A stretch of 64,000 nt of DNA from Mesorhizobium sp. M8A.F.Ca.ET.218.01.1.1 (GCF_004791165.1 NZ_SRUZ01000011.1:62001-126000), one strand, 5' to 3'; counted from the stretch's first letter, positions 55,444 through 64,000 are shown. Notes: a model not told the origin generated them from the sequence alone. Numbers and translations: made by a program.

Positions 55444-56544
55444 TCAACTGATGATCCGCTGCCGTTCGCCGGTCTCGTCGGCGCGTTCGATGGCGTCGAT
55501 GACGCGATGACGCCTCACCGCTGTCGCGAAATCCGGCACCAGAGCGGTTCCCGAAGCAAGGTCGCGGGCGAGTTGCGCATAAAGCCGCGCGACATTGGCC
55601 GGCGGCCCGGCCAATCCGTCGATGCGGTGCCTGTAGGCCTGCGGTATCGCGATCGGGGCGAAGCCATCGCTTCCCCTTTGCCCGCTGATCGCGAGGTCAG
55701 CCATGTTGGCGTAACCGCTCCGCGCCTCGAGCACGAGGCTGCCCTCTCGTCCCCTGATCTCCCACACGAAGTCGCGTCCACGCGATGGGCCGGCGCTGTA
55801 GTGGATGGACGCCGCGACGCCGCGGTCGACGGTGGCATTAACCAGCACCTCTTCAGGCATGTCGGCCGGGACCGGCTGGCCATCGCTCAGGCGGATCACC
55901 TCGCCGCGTATCTTGAGCTGTGCCGAAAGCGCATCGACCTCGCCAAGCACCGAAACCAGCATCTCCAGCGCATGGCCCAGCACAACCGCCTGCAGCGTGG
56001 CGCCATTGTTCTTGTGCGCCATGAATTCGTAATGCGGATCCATGCGCCCGGCCCAGACATCGTCAGGCGCAAAACCCCTGATGTTGGTGCTGACCGGCTC
56101 GCCGATAAAGCCCTGCCCGATCAGGTCGCGGGCGAGATGCACCGCCGGGCTGAAATGCCCTTGCAGCCCGATGACGGTTTTCACGCCCGCTTTCGCCGCC
56201 TTGCGCTCGAGATCGATCGCTTCAGTGAGATTGCGGCCGAGCGGCCACTCGCAATAGACATGCTTTCCCCTGGCGATTGCATCGGACGCAATCTCGTGGT
56301 GTTCGGTCACCTTGACGCCGACCACAACAAGGTCGATCTCGGGCCGCGACACCAGGTCCCGGTGGTTGTCGAAGGCAAGGCCCGCGCCCAAAGCGCGCGC
56401 CGTGGCATCCGCCGTCTCCTGCCGCGTGGTGCTGACCCCACGGATTTCGAATGCGTCCAGGCCCCTCAGCGCCGGCAGATGCGCCACGCCCACCCAACCA
56501 CGCCTGGAACTTGCCCCGACGATCCCGATGCCAATCTTTTTCAT
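55444..56544 (-). CDS. Gal80-like Gfo/Idh/MocA-family oxidoreductase
   Basis: The 366-residue protein has an N-terminal NAD(P)-binding motif IGIVGASSRRGWVGVAHLP and a C-terminal alpha/beta domain. The signature EKP is changed to EWP (VYCEWPLGRNL near 98), as in Gal80-type proteins. The following stretch TVIGLQGHFSPAVHLARDLI resembles the yeast Gal80 region SLQGRKSPYILRAKELI. It may be a true oxidoreductase or a sugar-sensing protein. It is divergent from the AraC gene at 56702, and the two could regulate each other. Confidence 0.85.
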   Translation of the reverse strand: MKKIGIGIVGASSRRGWVGVAHLPALRGLDAFEIRGVSTTRQETADATARALGAGLAFDNHRDLVSRPEIDLVVVGVKVTEHHEIASDAIARGKHVYCEWPLGRNLTEAIDLERKAAKAGVKTVIGLQGHFSPAVHLARDLIGQGFIGEPVSTNIRGFAPDDVWAGRMDPHYEFMAHKNNGATLQAVVLGHALEMLVSVLGEVDALSAQLKIRGEVIRLSDGQPVPADMPEEVLVNATVDRGVAASIHYSAGPSRGRDFVWEIRGREGSLVLEARSGYANMADLAISGQRGSDGFAPIAIPQAYRHRIDGLAGPPANVARLYAQLARDLASGTALVPDFATAVRRHRVIDAIERADETGERQRIIS

Positions 56545-56701
56545 GTCTGCACACCAACTCCAATGCGGTCTTCAAGGCGCTGACCATCGGGGATGGCAAC
56601 CGTGTTTTCCATGCTGGTTTGGCCGGAATTTCTTGCCGTTCGTCCGATATGCCATCGAAGTTGCTTGAGCCTTCCGGAGGAACGGTGTTAATTTTCCGGC
56701 C

Positions 56702-57679
56702 ATGCTTGATAATCTGTCCACATCGGCCTTCGCCTCCGAACGCGACCCGTTGAGCGAAGTGCTGCAGGATCTACGCATTTCAGGCGTCGAATACGGCTAT
56801 TGCGGCCTGTCCAGACCATGGGCGGTGAGCGTGCCGGGCAATGCCATGCTGCGCGTCCATTTCGTCATCAGCGGCGAGTGCTGGCTGCGCCCGCAGGGGC
56901 GGCCGCCGCTGAAGCTGGTGAAGGGTGATGCCGCGCTGCTTCCGGGCGGGGCAAGCCACATCGTCTCGGACCATCCGAGCCGCCGCGCACGCCCCCTGTC
57001 GGATTTCCCGCGTGAAGAGATCGGCGACCACATCTATCGGCTGAAGATCGGCCAGGCTGCCTTGTCGGCTGTGATGGTGTGCTGCGGCGTCGACTTCGCC
57101 GAGCCTGTGATGCATCCGCTGCTGACGCTGATGCCCCCGGCACTCGTCGTTCACGCGGCGAAGGGCATGGACCCGATGCTGCCGATGCTTCTCGACGCCA
57201 TGGCCGACGAGATCGCCGAGCAGCGCATGGGCTCGGCGACGGTGCTGATCCGGCTTGGCGATGTGCTGATCACGCGGCTGCTGCGGTCCTGGGTCGAGGC
57301 CAGTTGCGACGACGCCACGCAAGGCTGGTCGGCCGCCATCCGTGACGCCCGCATCGGCCAGGCCCTGGCCGCGATCCACCGCGAGCCCGGCCGTCCATGG
57401 TCGGTCGAAGCGCTGGCCGGCGTCGCCGGCGCCTCGCGCTCGACCTTCTCCGAACGCTTCACCGCGCTGCTCGGCCTGTCGCCGGGCCAGTACCTCACCC
57501 GCTGGCGCATGCGCCGCGCCGCCGCCTGGCTGCAGACGGAACGGCTGAGCGTCGCGCAAGTGGCCGATCGGCTCGGCTATGAATCGGAAGCCGCCTTCAG
57601 CCGCGCCTTCAAGCGCGTCGTCGGATCGCCGCCGAGCGCGCTGCGCCGGAAATCTACCGCCACCCGCCCGCGGCCGTGA
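56702..57679 (+). CDS. AraC-family transcriptional regulator with cupin domain
   Basis: The 325-residue protein has an N-terminal cupin-like sensor domain (VHFVISGECWLRPQGRPPLKLVKGD near 51) and a C-terminal AraC DNA-binding domain with two helix-turn-helix units, RPWSVEALAGVAGASRSTFSERF and LSVAQVADRLGYESEAAFSRAFKR. It probably regulates the divergent Gal80-like gene. Its end overlaps the SDR gene by 26 bases on the opposite strand. The ligand is unknown. Confidence 0.9.
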   Translation: MLDNLSTSAFASERDPLSEVLQDLRISGVEYGYCGLSRPWAVSVPGNAMLRVHFVISGECWLRPQGRPPLKLVKGDAALLPGGASHIVSDHPSRRARPLSDFPREEIGDHIYRLKIGQAALSAVMVCCGVDFAEPVMHPLLTLMPPALVVHAAKGMDPMLPMLLDAMADEIAEQRMGSATVLIRLGDVLITRLLRSWVEASCDDATQGWSAAIRDARIGQALAAIHREPGRPWSVEALAGVAGASRSTFSERFTALLGLSPGQYLTRWRMRRAAAWLQTERLSVAQVADRLGYESEAAFSRAFKRVVGSPPSALRRKSTATRPRP

Positions 57680-58403
57680 TGCGCTCGCCGCTCACCCATC
57701 CCGCCTCGTCGGAGGCTAAAAACACCGCCACCTTGGCAATATCCTCCGACTGGCCGAAGCGGCCGAGCGGGGTGACCGCCACCAGCGCCTTTTCGTGTTC
57801 GCTACCAACGATGCCGATGCGCTGTAGCCCTTCGGTGTCGACGCCGCCCGGCGCGATCGAATTGACGCGGATGTGGCGGTGGCCGAGCTCGCGAGCCATT
57901 GACAGCGTGATCGAGTCTACGGCCGCTTTGGTGGCGGCATAGACCACCGAATTCGGCTGCGGATTGAAGCTGGCGACCGAACTGATGTTGACAATGCTGC
58001 CGCCCGTTGGCCCGAAATGCCTGGCCGCTTCCTGGGTGGCCAGCACGACGCCCAGCACATTGGTGTCGAACTGGCGGTGGAAAGCGGCCTCGGTGACCGC
58101 CTCCAGCGGCTCGAACTCGAACACGCCGGCATTGTTGACCAGGATGTCGACGCCACCGAACGTGGTTTTGGCCGCTTCGAACAGACCACGCACATCGGCC
58201 ATCTTGGCAACATCGCCCTGCACCGCAACCGCGCGGCCGCCACCCGCCTCGATTGCCGCGACGACACGCTCGGCCCCTTCCCGCGACGAGGCATAATTGA
58301 CCACCACGGCCGCGCCCGCCGCGCCCAAAGCTTTGGCTGTTGCCGCGCCGATGCCCTTGGAAGCGCCGGTGACGATGGCGACCTTGCCATTCAGACTGCT
58401 CAT
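57654..58403 (-). CDS. short-chain dehydrogenase/reductase
   Basis: The 249-residue SDR has the cofactor motif VTGASKGIGAATA near 11, NNAGVFEFEP near 90, and the catalytic Ser / Tyr-x-x-x-Lys with IVNISSVASF near 138 and VVYAATKAAVD near 152. It uses NAD(P)H on an unknown alcohol or ketone. The ATG at 58403 has AAGGAGAG upstream. It is divergent from the LysR gene at 58535, which is likely its regulator, and its end overlaps the AraC gene. Confidence 0.9.
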   Translation of the reverse strand: MSSLNGKVAIVTGASKGIGAATAKALGAAGAAVVVNYASSREGAERVVAAIEAGGGRAVAVQGDVAKMADVRGLFEAAKTTFGGVDILVNNAGVFEFEPLEAVTEAAFHRQFDTNVLGVVLATQEAARHFGPTGGSIVNISSVASFNPQPNSVVYAATKAAVDSITLSMARELGHRHIRVNSIAPGGVDTEGLQRIGIVGSEHEKALVAVTPLGRFGQSEDIAKVAVFLASDEAGWVSGERITAAGGWR

Positions 58404-58534
58404 CAAATCTCTCCTTGTGTTGACGATGAGCAGCTATTTAAGATTGCTGGGAATTCATATTAGTCCGATATATAGCCCTTCTTTCCTGCCTGTAATTCCG
58501 TAATCAATTCCGTCTCGCCAAGCGATGTGCCGAC

Positions 58535-59428
58535 ATGACCACCATCCTCGAAAAAACCGCCGGCCTTGTCGCCTTCGTGCGCACGGTGGATGCCGGCTCT
58601 TTCCAGGCCGCCAGCCGATTGATCGGCTCCAGCCCGTCTGCCGTGTCGAAAAGCGTCGCCAAATTGGAGCGTCGGCTTGGCGCGAAACTTATCCAGCGCT
58701 CGACGCGGCAACTGGGGCTGACCAGCGAAGGCATCGCCTATTACGAGCGCGTGGCCCCACTGCTACGCGCGCTGGACGATGCCGGGGATATCGTCCAGAA
58801 CACCGGCACGGCGCGAGGGCTGTTGCGCGTGACCGCCCCGGTGGAACTCGGCCGCGGCCTGATTGCCTCGTGGGCACAGCTGTTCCTCACCGAGCAGCCC
58901 GAGGTGAAGCTGGAGCTCAACGTCACCGACCGTCACGCCGACCTGATCCGGGAAAACTATGATGTGGCGGTGCGCATCGGCGCGCTGACGGATTCCGGCC
59001 TCACCGCGCGCGGCATCGCCAGCCTGCCCACCCTGCTGGTCGCCGCCCCCGCCTATCTCCAGCGACGAGGCACTCCCGCCTCGATCGCGGATCTGCGGGC
59101 TCACGATTTCATCCGCTACATCAGGTCCGGCCGGCCGCTCTCGGTCACTTTCGCCGATGGTACCGAAATCATGCCCGACGGCCGCTTCGACACCGATGAC
59201 GGTGGCGCCATCCGCCACGCCGCACTCGCCGGCGCCGGCATCGCTCACCTCATGCAATTTGCCGTGAAGGAAGACCTCAACGCCGGCCGCCTGCTGCGCG
59301 TGGTGCCCGACATGCCACTGCCGACCATGCCCGTGCATATAGTGCACGCCTTCGGCCGACAGTTGCCGGTGCGGGCAAGGTTGTTCGTCGAGTTTCTGGT
59401 GCGGCAGATGGGGCGGTTGGATCGATAG
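58535..59428 (+). CDS. LysR-family transcriptional regulator
   Basis: The 297-residue protein has an N-terminal winged HTH (LVAFVRTVDAGSFQAASRLIGSSPSAVSKSVAKLE) and a type 2 periplasmic-binding effector domain. It is of the broad LysR group that regulates a divergent SDR; the 131-base intergenic region should contain its operator. It starts at ATG 58535. It has no visible coinducer specificity. Confidence 0.92.
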   Translation: MTTILEKTAGLVAFVRTVDAGSFQAASRLIGSSPSAVSKSVAKLERRLGAKLIQRSTRQLGLTSEGIAYYERVAPLLRALDDAGDIVQNTGTARGLLRVTAPVELGRGLIASWAQLFLTEQPEVKLELNVTDRHADLIRENYDVAVRIGALTDSGLTARGIASLPTLLVAAPAYLQRRGTPASIADLRAHDFIRYIRSGRPLSVTFADGTEIMPDGRFDTDDGGAIRHAALAGAGIAHLMQFAVKEDLNAGRLLRVVPDMPLPTMPVHIVHAFGRQLPVRARLFVEFLVRQMGRLDR

Positions 59429-59557
59429 CGCCTCGAACCGGATGCAAAGGTAACAGTCTATAGATTCTCCGCAGCGGCCGGCCGGCTGAAGAGGATGCCG
59501 TACGCTTGGGTGCTCCGATTTTGCATGATCAGGCGCAGCACCGTTCCCGGGATTAAC

Positions 59558-60436
59558 TCAGGGTGCCGGAGCCTCGAGTCGAGGCTGAGTCCGCCGCATG
59601 GCTTCGCCATTGTCGCGCGCGCCGCGCATATAGCCGCGCGGCGAGGAGCCGAGCATGCGCTTGAACATAGTGATGAAGGCCGGCACGCTGTCATAGCCGA
59701 GATCGAGCGCCACCCTGGTGATCGGCTCGCCATCGGCGAGCCTCGGCAAGGCCGCGAACAGGCAGGCCTGCTGGCGCCACGTCGACAGCGACAGGCCGGT
59801 CTGGCGCTGGAAGGCGCGCGTGAAGGAGCGCCGGCTCATGCCAGCGGCGTCGGCCCATTCGTCGATCGTCGCATGCGGCGAAGGGGCCGCGACGAAGCGA
59901 CGGCACAGCGCCGCCAGCCTGGGATCGGACGGGAACGGCAGGCCGAGCGGCCGCTCCGGCAATTGCGGGATCTCGTGCAGGAGCAGGTTCATGATCAGGC
60001 CGCCGCGTCCCTCCAGTTCGCCGCCTTGCGGCAGCTTCTCGGATTCCACGATCAGGCTGTGCATCAGGTCGGTGATGCCGACGACGCGCATGCCCTCCGG
60101 CAGGCCCGGGATCGCCTGCGGCATGACATAGACCGAGCGCATCGACACATCGCCCAGCATCTCGACGGAATGTTCGATACCGGCCGGAATCCACATCGCA
60201 TGGTCGGGCGGCACCATCCAGCGCCCATGCCGCGTCGTCACCAGCACGACACCGACCAGCGCATGCAGCAACTGGCTGCGGCTGTGGTGGTGGTGCGGCA
60301 CGTGGTAGCCGTCCGGATATTCCGTCGGCAACACCACCGCCGGCCCGACCGCCTGCTCGAGCCACTGCCAACGCAGCCCGTGCAATTGCCCGAGATCGGT
60401 GTGGCCGGCGCCGAAAATCTCCCTGGCTTTTGGCAT
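59558..60436 (-). CDS. AraC-family regulator with cupin domain, divergent to an Fsr-like exporter
   Basis: The protein of about 292 residues has an N-terminal cupin (HVPHHHHSRSQLLHALVG near 45; a metal-binding-like His cluster) and a C-terminal AraC domain with HATIDEWADAAGMSRRSFTRAFQRQTG and ITRVALDLGYDSVPAFITMFKR. The start is uncertain: ATG 60436 (chosen) or GTG 60475. The divergent MFS gene at 60576 is its likely target, and the region in between should carry its operator. Confidence 0.88.
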   Translation of the reverse strand: MPKAREIFGAGHTDLGQLHGLRWQWLEQAVGPAVVLPTEYPDGYHVPHHHHSRSQLLHALVGVVLVTTRHGRWMVPPDHAMWIPAGIEHSVEMLGDVSMRSVYVMPQAIPGLPEGMRVVGITDLMHSLIVESEKLPQGGELEGRGGLIMNLLLHEIPQLPERPLGLPFPSDPRLAALCRRFVAAPSPHATIDEWADAAGMSRRSFTRAFQRQTGLSLSTWRQQACLFAALPRLADGEPITRVALDLGYDSVPAFITMFKRMLGSSPRGYMRGARDNGEAMRRTQPRLEAPAP

Positions 60437-60575
60437 TCGGTATGGCCCACTTGCGAAACTATTGGACCAAACCACGAAAGAAGTCGCTTGGCAACCGGAC
60501 TATAAGGCTGCCTGCGGGAAGCGCCCGCCACGTCGCCTGCGGGAACAACCCGCCAAAAAGACTACGGAGCCTATC

Positions 60576-61817
60576 TTGACCGATACGACAGCCACCAGCG
60601 TCGCGCCGCCTGCGACCGCCAGTCACGCTTCAGCCCAGGCGACGGCCTTCACCGTCATCCTGGCGGTGAGCCTGTGCCACTGCATCAACGACATCATGCA
60701 GTCGCTGCTATCGGCCATTTATCCGCTTCTGAAAGACAATTACGGCCTCGACTTCTGGCAGATCGGCCTGTTGACCTTCACCTTCCAGGTGACGGCATCG
60801 CTACTGCAGCCGATCATCGGCGCGGTCACCGACAAGCGGCCGATGCCTTATTCGCTGCCCTGGGGCATGGCGTCCTCGCTGATCGGCCTGGTCGTGCTGG
60901 CCTATGCCGGGCACTACTACCTGCTGCTGATCGGCGCCTCGCTGATCGGCATCGGTTCGGCGATCTTCCATCCGGAATCCTCGCGCATCGCCCGCTTCGC
61001 TTCCGGCGGCCGGTTCGGCCTGGCGCAGTCGCTGTTCCAGGTCGGCGGCAATTTCGGCCAGTCCATGGGCCCGTTGCTCGCCGCCTTCATCGTCGTGCCC
61101 TTCGGCCAGACCAGCATCGCCTGGTTCGCCGTCGGCTCGCTGATCGGCATCGTCATCCTGTGGCAGGTCGGCGGCTGGTACAGCCGTCTGCGCGCCGCGC
61201 AAGGCAATCGCAAGACGGCAAGCTTCGTCTCGCCCTTCCCGCGCCGCAAAGTTATGTGGGCCTTGGCGGTGCTGACCTTGCTGGTGCTGACCAAGAACGC
61301 CTACATCGCCAGCCTCGCCAGCTACTACACCTTCTACTCCATCCATAAGTTCGGCGTTTCGGTGCAGATGTCGCAGGTCATGCTGTTCCTCTTCCTTGGC
61401 TCCTCGGCGCTGGGCATCCTGCTCGGCGGTCCGTTCGGCGACCGCTATGGACAAAAGGCGATGATCTGGTTCTCGATCGTCGGCGTGCTGCCCTTCACGC
61501 TGGCGCTCCCCTACGCCAACCTGGAATGGACGATGGTGCTGACCGTGCTGATCGGCCTCATCCTGTCGTCGGCCTTCTCCAACATCGTCGTCTTCGCGCA
61601 GGAACTGGTGCCGGGCCGCGTCGGCACGATCGCCGGCATCTTCTTCGGCTTCGCCTTCGGCGTCGGCGGCATCGCGGCCGCCGTACTTGGCGTCGTCGCC
61701 GACATGAAGGGCATCGATTTCGTCTTCCAGATCTGCTCCTACCTGCCGTTCTTGGGGCTGCTGACGGTGTTCCTGCCCAACATGAAGCAAGCCCGCAAGG
61801 CGCAAGCAGCCGCTTAA
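60576..61817 (+). CDS. Fsr-like MFS exporter (fosmidomycin-resistance type)
   Basis: The 413-residue protein has twelve predicted helices of the major facilitator superfamily. SLCHCINDIMQSLLSAIYPLLK near 29 is close to the fosmidomycin-resistance protein motif, followed by TFQVTASLLQPIIGAVTDKRPMPYS, with a conserved DRYGQK-type loop in the C-half. It probably exports a small drug or metabolite. The TTG at 60576 with GGAG 6 bases upstream gives the right N-terminus. A terminator follows the gene; the AraC gene is divergent. Confidence 0.88.
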   Translation: MTDTTATSVAPPATASHASAQATAFTVILAVSLCHCINDIMQSLLSAIYPLLKDNYGLDFWQIGLLTFTFQVTASLLQPIIGAVTDKRPMPYSLPWGMASSLIGLVVLAYAGHYYLLLIGASLIGIGSAIFHPESSRIARFASGGRFGLAQSLFQVGGNFGQSMGPLLAAFIVVPFGQTSIAWFAVGSLIGIVILWQVGGWYSRLRAAQGNRKTASFVSPFPRRKVMWALAVLTLLVLTKNAYIASLASYYTFYSIHKFGVSVQMSQVMLFLFLGSSALGILLGGPFGDRYGQKAMIWFSIVGVLPFTLALPYANLEWTMVLTVLIGLILSSAFSNIVVFAQELVPGRVGTIAGIFFGFAFGVGGIAAAVLGVVADMKGIDFVFQICSYLPFLGLLTVFLPNMKQARKAQAAA

Positions 61818-61839
61818 ATCATCCGGGCTGTGTCCAGGC

Positions 61840-61873
61840 AAAGGCACCCGCCACATGGCGGGTGCCTTTTTCG
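61840..61873. terminator. bidirectional intrinsic terminator
   Basis: AAAGGCACCCGCC and GGCGGGTGCCTTT form a 13-bp stem with an ACAT loop and Ts on the plus strand (As in front). It lies between the Fsr-like gene and the convergent hydrolase gene and can serve both. Confidence 0.9.
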
Positions 61874-61889
61874 TTCAGGCGGAAAGGTT

Positions 61890-62747
61890 TCAGGCCTTGA
61901 AGAAGGCCAGCAGGTCGGCGTTGATGATTGCGGCGTGGGTCGTGGCCATGCCGTGCGGAAAACCCTTGTAGATCTTGAGCTCGCCCTTCTTGAGCAGCTT
62001 GATGGTCAACAGCGCCGAGTCGGCGATCGGAACGATCTGGTCGTCATCGCCATGCATGACCAGCACCGGCACGTCGATCTTTTTGAGGTCCTCGGTGAAG
62101 TCGGTCTCCGAGAAGGCCTTGATGCAATCGTAGTGCGCCTTGGTGCCGCCCATCATGCCCTGGCGGTACCAGTTGTCGATAACACCCTGCGAAACCTCGG
62201 CGCCCGGACGGTTGAAACCGTAGAACGGGCCGGTGGGAACATCCACGTAAAGCTGGGCGCGGTTGGCGGCGACGCCGGAGCGGAAGCCGTCGAACACCTC
62301 GATGGGAAGGCCGCCGGGATTGGCCGGCGTCTTGAGCATGATCGGCGGCACCGCGCCGAGCAACGCTGCCTTGGCGACGCGTCCGCCCGCTCCATACTGG
62401 GCGACATAGCGCGCCACCTCGCCGCCGCCGGTCGAATGGCCGACATGGATGGCATCCTTGAGGTCGAGATGCGCGGCAAGTTCAGCCACGTCGGCGGCGT
62501 AGGTGTCCATCTCGTTGCCGACATCTGTTTGGGTCGAGCGGCCGTGGCCGCGGCGGTCATGGGCGATGACGCGGTAGCCCTGTGCCAGGAAGAAGAGCAT
62601 CTGGGCGTCCCAGTCGTCGCTGCTCAACGGCCAGCCGTGATGGAAGACGATAGGCTGACCGGTTCCCCAGTCCTTGTAATAGATCTGCGTGCCGTCCTTG
62701 GTGGTGATCGTGCCGCTGCCTGAGCCTGATTTGGTCTGCGAGGTCAT
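61890..62747 (-). CDS. alpha/beta hydrolase (non-heme chloroperoxidase-like), OhrR target candidate
   Basis: The 285-residue protein has HHGWPLSSDDWDAQ as oxyanion loop near 38, the nucleophile elbow HVGHSTGGGE near 100 (Ser) and the triad acidic residue and His in MHGDDDQIVP and FPHGMATTH. It belongs to the non-heme haloperoxidase/esterase group. The ATG at 62747 has GGAG upstream. It is divergent from ohrR, with operators in the gap, so it probably responds to organic peroxides. Confidence 0.9.
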   Translation of the reverse strand: MTSQTKSGSGSGTITTKDGTQIYYKDWGTGQPIVFHHGWPLSSDDWDAQMLFFLAQGYRVIAHDRRGHGRSTQTDVGNEMDTYAADVAELAAHLDLKDAIHVGHSTGGGEVARYVAQYGAGGRVAKAALLGAVPPIMLKTPANPGGLPIEVFDGFRSGVAANRAQLYVDVPTGPFYGFNRPGAEVSQGVIDNWYRQGMMGGTKAHYDCIKAFSETDFTEDLKKIDVPVLVMHGDDDQIVPIADSALLTIKLLKKGELKIYKGFPHGMATTHAAIINADLLAFFKA

Positions 62748-62770
62748 CTCAATCTCCGTTAAATTTGGTG

Positions 62771-62802
62771 TCGCGATAAACAATATCGCGATATCAATAT
62801 TG
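62771..62802. promoter_or_regulatory. OhrR operators near the hydrolase gene
   Basis: The perfect palindrome ATATCGCGATAT lies at 62783-62794, within the larger inverted repeat CAATAT ... ATATTG (62781-62802). A partial site TCGCGATA is at 62771-62778. Confidence 0.7.
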
Positions 62803-62838
62803 CTAACGCAGCTTGATCCCCGTGTCCACAAAAAATAT

Positions 62839-62850
62839 ATATCGCGATAT
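62839..62850. promoter_or_regulatory. OhrR operator near ohrR
   Basis: A second exact ATATCGCGATAT palindrome 50 bases upstream of the ohrR start, in an AT-rich tract, likely autoregulatory. Confidence 0.7.
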
Positions 62851-62900
62851 CATTTCTCGTGGTACATACTTGAGGCGCTTAATCGGCAAAGGACTGCGTC

Positions 62901-63329
62901 GTGCCTCTCCCGTTGGACAATCAGCTCTGTTTCACGCTCTACGCCACCAGCATGGCGATCAACCGCACCTACAAGCCGATGCTGGACGAGATGGGCATCA
63001 CCTATCCGCAATATCTCGTACTCAACGCGTTGGGCGAGGCCGACGGCATGTCGGTCGGCGCGATCGCGCACAGGCTCGCTCTGGAATCGAGCACCGTCAC
63101 GCCGCTGGTCAAGCGTATGGAACAGGCTGGCGTGGTGACCCGCCAGCGCAATCAGGCCGACGAGCGCCAGGTACAGGTCGACCTGACATCCGCCGGCCGC
63201 AAGCTGCTCGTCCAGTGCAATTGCCTGAACGAGACCCTGATCGAGCGCTCGGGCATGACGCTGGCCGAACTCGACGCCCTGAACCGGCAGGTCCAGGCAC
63301 TGCGCGATGCGTTGAGCGGCGACCGGTAG
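62901..63329 (+). CDS. ohrR: OhrR-type MarR-family peroxide sensor
   Basis: The 142-residue protein starts at GTG 62901. It has the OhrR signature LDNQLCFTLYATSMAINRTYKPML with the reactive Cys at residue 10, followed by ITYPQYLVLNAL, then the winged helix (AIAHRLALESSTVTPLVKRMEQAG). Later cysteines (VQCNCLNET near 108) suggest the 2-Cys type. It should repress the divergent hydrolase and itself via the ATATCGCGATAT sites and release on organic hydroperoxides. Confidence 0.9.
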   Translation: MPLPLDNQLCFTLYATSMAINRTYKPMLDEMGITYPQYLVLNALGEADGMSVGAIAHRLALESSTVTPLVKRMEQAGVVTRQRNQADERQVQVDLTSAGRKLLVQCNCLNETLIERSGMTLAELDALNRQVQALRDALSGDR

Positions 63330-63350
63330 CGACGGCTCTTCGGCCGCCGC

Positions 63351-63379
63351 TTGCACCTGGGACCACCTTCCGCTATAGA
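63351..63379 (+). promoter_or_regulatory. promoter of rplY
   Basis: TTGCAC (63351-63356) and TATAGA (63374-63379) are separated by 17 bases, a near-consensus housekeeping promoter. It predicts a leader of about 180 bases before the ATG at 63566. Confidence 0.65.
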
Positions 63380-63565
63380 GCCGCCACCCGCGTAGACACC
63401 CTTGGAGGCAACGCGGCGGAAGGCTGCCTTCCCCTTGTGATCCCGAACAAAGATCCGCTCGCTGCGGTTTCCGGCATTCGGACATCGAGGTCCGGCGGCT
63501 TTCGACGTTTGCGGCCTGGCACATCGCCAACCGTAGGCGCTCCATAACACGCGAAAGGAAAAGCC

Positions 63566-64000
63566 ATGAGCCACGATACTTACGAGCTCAAGGCCGAAGC
63601 GCGCGAACAGGTCGGTAAGGGGTCCGCCCGAGCAGTTCGCCGCAACGGTAAAGTGCCTGCAGTAATTTACGGTGACAAGCAGCCTCCCCTGGCGATCGCG
63701 CTCACCTACAAGGACATCTTCTACAAGATCCATGGCGGCGGGTTCCTGACCACGGTCGCCACGATCGATGTCGACGGCAAGAAGATCCAGGTCCTGCCGA
63801 AGGACTTCCAGCTCGACCCGGTCAAGGACTTCCCGATGCATGTGGATTTCCTGCGCATCGGCAAGGACACGGAAGTCAATGTCGACGTGCCTGTCCACTT
63901 CATCAATGAAGACAAGTCGCCCGGCATCAAGCGCGGCGGCGTGCTCAACATCGTGCGTCACGAGGTCGAGTTCCACTGCCCGGCCAATGCGATCCCGGAA
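63566..64000 (+). CDS. rplY: 50S ribosomal protein L25 / general stress protein Ctc (partial)
   Basis: The visible 145 residues contain the L25 core: YELKAEAREQVGKGSARAVRRNGKVPAVIYGDKQ at the N-terminus, LPKDFQLDPVKDFPMHVDFLRIGKD and the start of the C-terminal Ctc domain. L25 binds 5S rRNA. The gene runs out of the window, so its end is missing. The ATG at 63566 has AAAGGAA upstream. In many genomes it is followed by pth. Confidence 0.93.
   Translation, partial: MSHDTYELKAEAREQVGKGSARAVRRNGKVPAVIYGDKQPPLAIALTYKDIFYKIHGGGFLTTVATIDVDGKKIQVLPKDFQLDPVKDFPMHVDFLRIGKDTEVNVDVPVHFINEDKSPGIKRGGVLNIVRHEVEFHCPANAIPE

Overview
The window looks like a chromosomal segment of a Rhizobiales alphaproteobacterium, most likely Mesorhizobium or a close relative. 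The base composition is GC-rich with strongly G/C-biased third codon positions. The gene families fit this group: a PetP/PetR-type MarR and OmpR pair beside ilvE, BA14K-like, DUF1344 and DUF2778 proteins, and a UvrB with long extra tails. Several inverted-repeat intergenic elements recur across the window. I see no phage, transposase, CRISPR array, rRNA or convincing tRNA, so this is a housekeeping and metabolic region with small accessory islands.

Layout. 0.1-5 kb: purC, then a tightly overlapping GMC oxidoreductase / enolase-superfamily / beta-hydroxyacid dehydrogenase operon, probably for sugar-acid catabolism. 5-18 kb: a diacylglycerol-kinase-like lipid kinase, a 750-bp gene-free region with a candidate structured RNA, and many secreted or membrane proteins of unknown role, including a hydrolase operon, a Tat-exported FAD oxidase, a CapA-like phosphatase and a periplasmic protein with an EF-hand loop. 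18-22.5 kb: a three-gene minus-strand unit coding for a Tat-signal isoaspartyl-methyltransferase homologue, a large membrane protein with a spermidine-synthase-like domain and an exported hydrolase. 23-31 kb: a membrane-anchored DUF2778 protein, uvrB, a DMT exporter and an ABC-F ATPase preceded by a well-formed short leader ORF. 31-36.7 kb: HigBA, small proteins, a VOC protein, a TPR-sulfotransferase and a run of very small conserved-looking genes. 36.7-41.4 kb: a double-Kazal lipoprotein, two cold-shock proteins, a BA14K-like protein, an MBL hydrolase and ilvE. 41.6-44.4 kb: MarR, response regulator and histidine kinase. 44.6-55.2 kb: glycosyltransferase, csaA, a YbjN protein, ubiK, ParDE with an orphan BrnA-like protein, then lgt, midA, pgeF, an M24-fold enzyme, a lipoprotein and prs. 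55.4-64 kb: regulator/target pairs (Gal80-like oxidoreductase with AraC, SDR with LysR, AraC with an Fsr-like MFS exporter, OhrR with an alpha/beta hydrolase), ending inside rplY.

How the genes work together. purC and prs serve nucleotide synthesis. lgt processes the lipoproteins seen here (212-aa lipoprotein, Kazal lipoprotein). The right end shows a repeated logic of a divergent regulator with one target gene; the OhrR case carries clear palindromic operators. The least explained parts are the exported methyltransferase operon, the ABC-F leader and the structured intergenic segment at 6.58-6.96 kb.
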